Of a stretch of 64,000 nucleotides of DNA, positions 62,738-64,000 are shown one piece after another (position 1 is the stretch's first letter; each line of letters begins with the position of its first letter). Source of the stretch: Deltaproteobacteria bacterium (lineage in GTDB: Bacteria > Myxococcota_A > UBA9160 > UBA4427); NCBI GenBank assembly GCA_002719955.1, contig PBFW01000032.1, forward strand, positions 44,748 through 108,747, read 5' to 3'. Below the pieces are notes generated by a model. The model searched no databases, was not told the origin of the DNA, and worked only from the letters and a program-made list of their open reading frames with translations. Position numbers and translations under genes: made by a program.

Positions 62738-63105
62738 GGGGGCGATCTGGTTTCGACGGGTTGTCGAAGTCGGGCGCTGCGTGTCGAGGTCGTGGCATTC
62801 CTCGTTAAACCGCTGCAATTATTGGTAATTTATAACTGCCGATGATAACTACGCTCTCGCTGCCTAACTAACCCTTAGGAACTAGCGACTACCGTCCATG
62901 ACGTCCTCTAGTGGGTCGCGGTAGTGATATGAGGACTGGCTCCCGAGCGCTGCTCGGCCGTATCCGGGAGCGAGATCACGTCGAGCTAGGGTTGGCTTGG
63001 CCCGTCTCTTCGCCTGGCCCACCCGAACTCAAGAGGAGACTACGCACGTAGACGCGTCCGTTGGACGCAATTCGGACGCGGGTTCGATTCCCGCCGCCTC
63101 CACCA
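62738..63105 (+). ncRNA. ssrA: Transfer-messenger RNA (tmRNA), one-piece
   Basis: The 5' end GGGGGCGATCTGGTTTCGAC is the classic tmRNA start, and the 3' end has a T arm GCGGG-TTCGATT-CCCGC and encoded CCA. The 7-base acceptor GGGGGCG pairs with CGCCTCC. Length is 368 bases. The tag frame at 62838-62867 reads ADDNYALAA then TAA, ending in the ALAA degradation signal; the tRNA-borne Ala precedes it. With SmpB it frees stalled ribosomes and marks the broken product for proteolysis. Confidence 0.95.
63080..63105. other. Probable attachment site (attL) at the tmRNA 3' end
   Basis: The 3' part of the tmRNA T arm and acceptor is a favoured target for P4-type integrases, and an integrase gene of that type starts 203 bases downstream. 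The integrated copy restores the tmRNA end. A repeat of this segment is expected at the other end of the element, outside the window. Confidence 0.6.
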
Positions 63106-63138
63106 TTTCGACGTTCTAAGACGTCCCATGACAGCTCA

Positions 63139-63182
63139 AGTGGTCTCGAAGTTGCTGATTGATCAGTAGTTTTGGGACCACT
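63139..63182. repeat. Nested inverted repeats between attL and the integrase gene
   Basis: AGTGGTC (63139-63145) and GACCACT (63176-63182) enclose CTGAT-TG-ATCAG (63155-63166). Such sites between attL and int commonly bind integrase arms or a directionality factor, or control int. No protein was identified. Confidence 0.5.
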
Positions 63183-63307
63183 GCGTCTCGCTGCATCCGT
63201 TGACATCTCAGAGGAGGTGGGGGGATGTACGGGGGTATCCCTGAACTACTTCGACCCCGCGACGCTCGATACCCCCATTTCGTCGTCGCCCCGCTGAACG
63301 GTGACCG

Positions 63308-63892
63308 ATGCCCCTCTCTGACCTCAAGGTGCGAAACGAAAAGCCAGGGCCGAAAGCCCGGAAGGTCTACGACGACCGCGGGCTCTACCTCCTGGTCCAG
63401 CCCAACGGCTCGAAGCTCTGGCGATACAAGTACCGCTTCGGGAAGAAGGAGAAGACGCTCGCACTCGGCGCCTATCCCGAGATCTCTCTCCGCCGGGCGC
63501 GAGATGATCGGGACGATGCCCGTCGCTTGCTGCGGGACGGGGTCGATCCGAACGAAGATCGGCGGGCTAGGCGGAAAGCTCGGGAGGCGGAGGAGACGGG
63601 CAGCCTCGAGCTCGTCACTCGAGAATGGTTTGCCATTCAAGAGTCCGGCTGGGTTCCGTCTCATGCCTCTCGGATCATTCGGCGATTCGAGCGCGATGTT
63701 TTTCCCTATCTCGGGTCGCGAGAGATCGGCTCCATCGATGCTCCCGAGGTTTTGAGGGTGCTGAATAGGATCGTTGATCGCGGGGCGACGGAAACGGCGC
63801 ACCGTGCTCTGCAGAATATTGGGCAGGTGATGCGGATAGGAGTTTTAAGCTGCGTTTTCCGCGCCACCGATACTAGGCATTACGACAAATAG
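63308..63892 (+). pseudogene. int: P4-type tyrosine recombinase, truncated
   Basis: A 194-residue fragment. Residues 1-85 are the DUF4102 arm-binding domain (MPLSDLKVRNEKPGPKARKV, LYLLVQPNGSKLWRYKYR, LALGAYPEISLRRARD) and about 95-175 the SAM-like core-binding domain (PYLGSREIGSIDAPEVLRVL). The catalytic domain with the Arg-His-Arg-Tyr residues is absent: after GQVMR, near 63833, the sequence changes to unrelated RATDTRHYDK and stops. Full-length relatives have about 400 residues. A later insertion probably cut it. Confidence 0.85.
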
Positions 63893-63895
63893 GCC

Positions 63896-63956
63896 CCAAG
63901 GGGCCCGTTCCGGGGCTAACGTCATACTTGTCCGAGGGTGTAGAACGGGCCCTTGG
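63896..63956. repeat. Inverted repeat at the right edge
   Basis: CCAAGGGGCCCGTTC (63896-63910) and GAACGGGCCCTTGG (63943-63956) pair except for one extra G, with 32 bases between. The right arm lies inside the coding end of the minus-strand gene. It might form a hairpin in the read-through transcript of that gene. Confidence 0.5.
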
Positions 63957-64000
63957 ACTTTCCGACCTCATCCATCGAGTCAAAGGCCCGCAGACTGTGG
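63922..64000 (-). CDS. C-terminal end of an unidentified protein
   Basis: The minus strand is open from the window edge to TGA at 63922-63924: 25 residues, HSLRAFDSMDEVGKSKGPFY then TLGQV. Composition looks coding. It lies in the sequence that interrupts the integrase, so a transposase or other cargo gene of an insertion is plausible, but no family is recognised. Confidence 0.4.
   Translation of the reverse strand, partial: HSLRAFDSMDEVGKSKGPFYTLGQV

Noticed and set aside
63106..63138. GACGT/ACGTC hairpin just after the tmRNA as a terminator
   Set aside because: Only five base pairs and no T-run; more likely part of the integrated element's end.

Overview
The window is one continuous stretch of a high-GC Gram-negative chromosome. 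Intergenic gaps are short, many genes overlap by 1-4 bases at ATGA/GTGA/TTGA junctions, and GTG and TTG starts are common. A Tol envelope system, LPS-type kinase and glycosyltransferase genes, lipoproteins, a bactofilin, an RpoH-like sigma factor and a tandem RNA motif ahead of panBCD fit a deltaproteobacterium in the broad sense (Desulfobacterota, Myxococcota, Binatota or similar). That assignment is inference. No species can be named from the sequence alone.

Layout. 1-8.7 kb: end of ftsX, an EnvC-like activator and a CtpA protease, then xseA-xseB-ispA-dxs-tlyA (septal wall turnover, exonuclease VII, isoprenoid precursors, rRNA methylation). 8.9-11.5 kb: A-type Fe-S carrier, cysteine desulfurase and APS kinase. 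11.8-20.8 kb: TPR lipoprotein, LolB-like lipoprotein and a five-gene dipeptide/oligopeptide ABC importer. 20.9-22.2 kb: a GspE N-domain protein behind a candidate sigma-54 promoter, and a small unknown gene. 22.1-24.9 kb (minus): tandem LPS-kinase-like protein and glycosyltransferase. 25.1-30.6 kb: TetR regulator and a GldA/GldF/GldG-like ABC exporter with a DUF4340 protein. 30.6-33.1 kb (minus): holB-tatD-suhB. 33.3-38.8 kb: bactofilin, NifU-like protein, FG-GAP lipoprotein, a MoaD-MoaE fusion, MoaB and a secreted HExxH protein. 38.9-42.8 kb (minus): DUF192 lipoprotein, RpoH-like sigma factor, cytochrome c, leucyl aminopeptidase. 43.0-47.4 kb: tolQ-tolR-tolA-tolB-cpoB with no pal. 47.5-50.3 kb: dksA, tsaD, rsmA and a small unknown gene. 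50.4-52.9 kb: tandem RNA motif, terminator and panB-panC-panD. 53.0-56.0 kb: smpB, an orphan small reading frame, an atypical membrane histidine kinase and a probably frameshifted gene. 56.1-62.5 kb: phosphotriesterase-like hydrolase, Zn alcohol dehydrogenase, DUF3604 protein, fatty-acid hydroxylase, MaoC hydratase and DUF1330 protein. 62.7-64.0 kb: a complete tmRNA gene, a truncated P4-type integrase and the end of a further gene, marking the edge of an integrated element.

The most informative non-coding finds are the two-copy RNA motif plus terminator upstream of panBCD and the tmRNA/integrase junction. The most unusual proteins are the MoaD-MoaE fusion, the tandem kinase, the prenyl synthase with a shortened segment after its second Asp motif, and the substrate-binding protein that appears anchored at both ends. 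Starts were chosen from ribosome binding sites, overlaps and family alignment by eye. Nothing was searched against a database.
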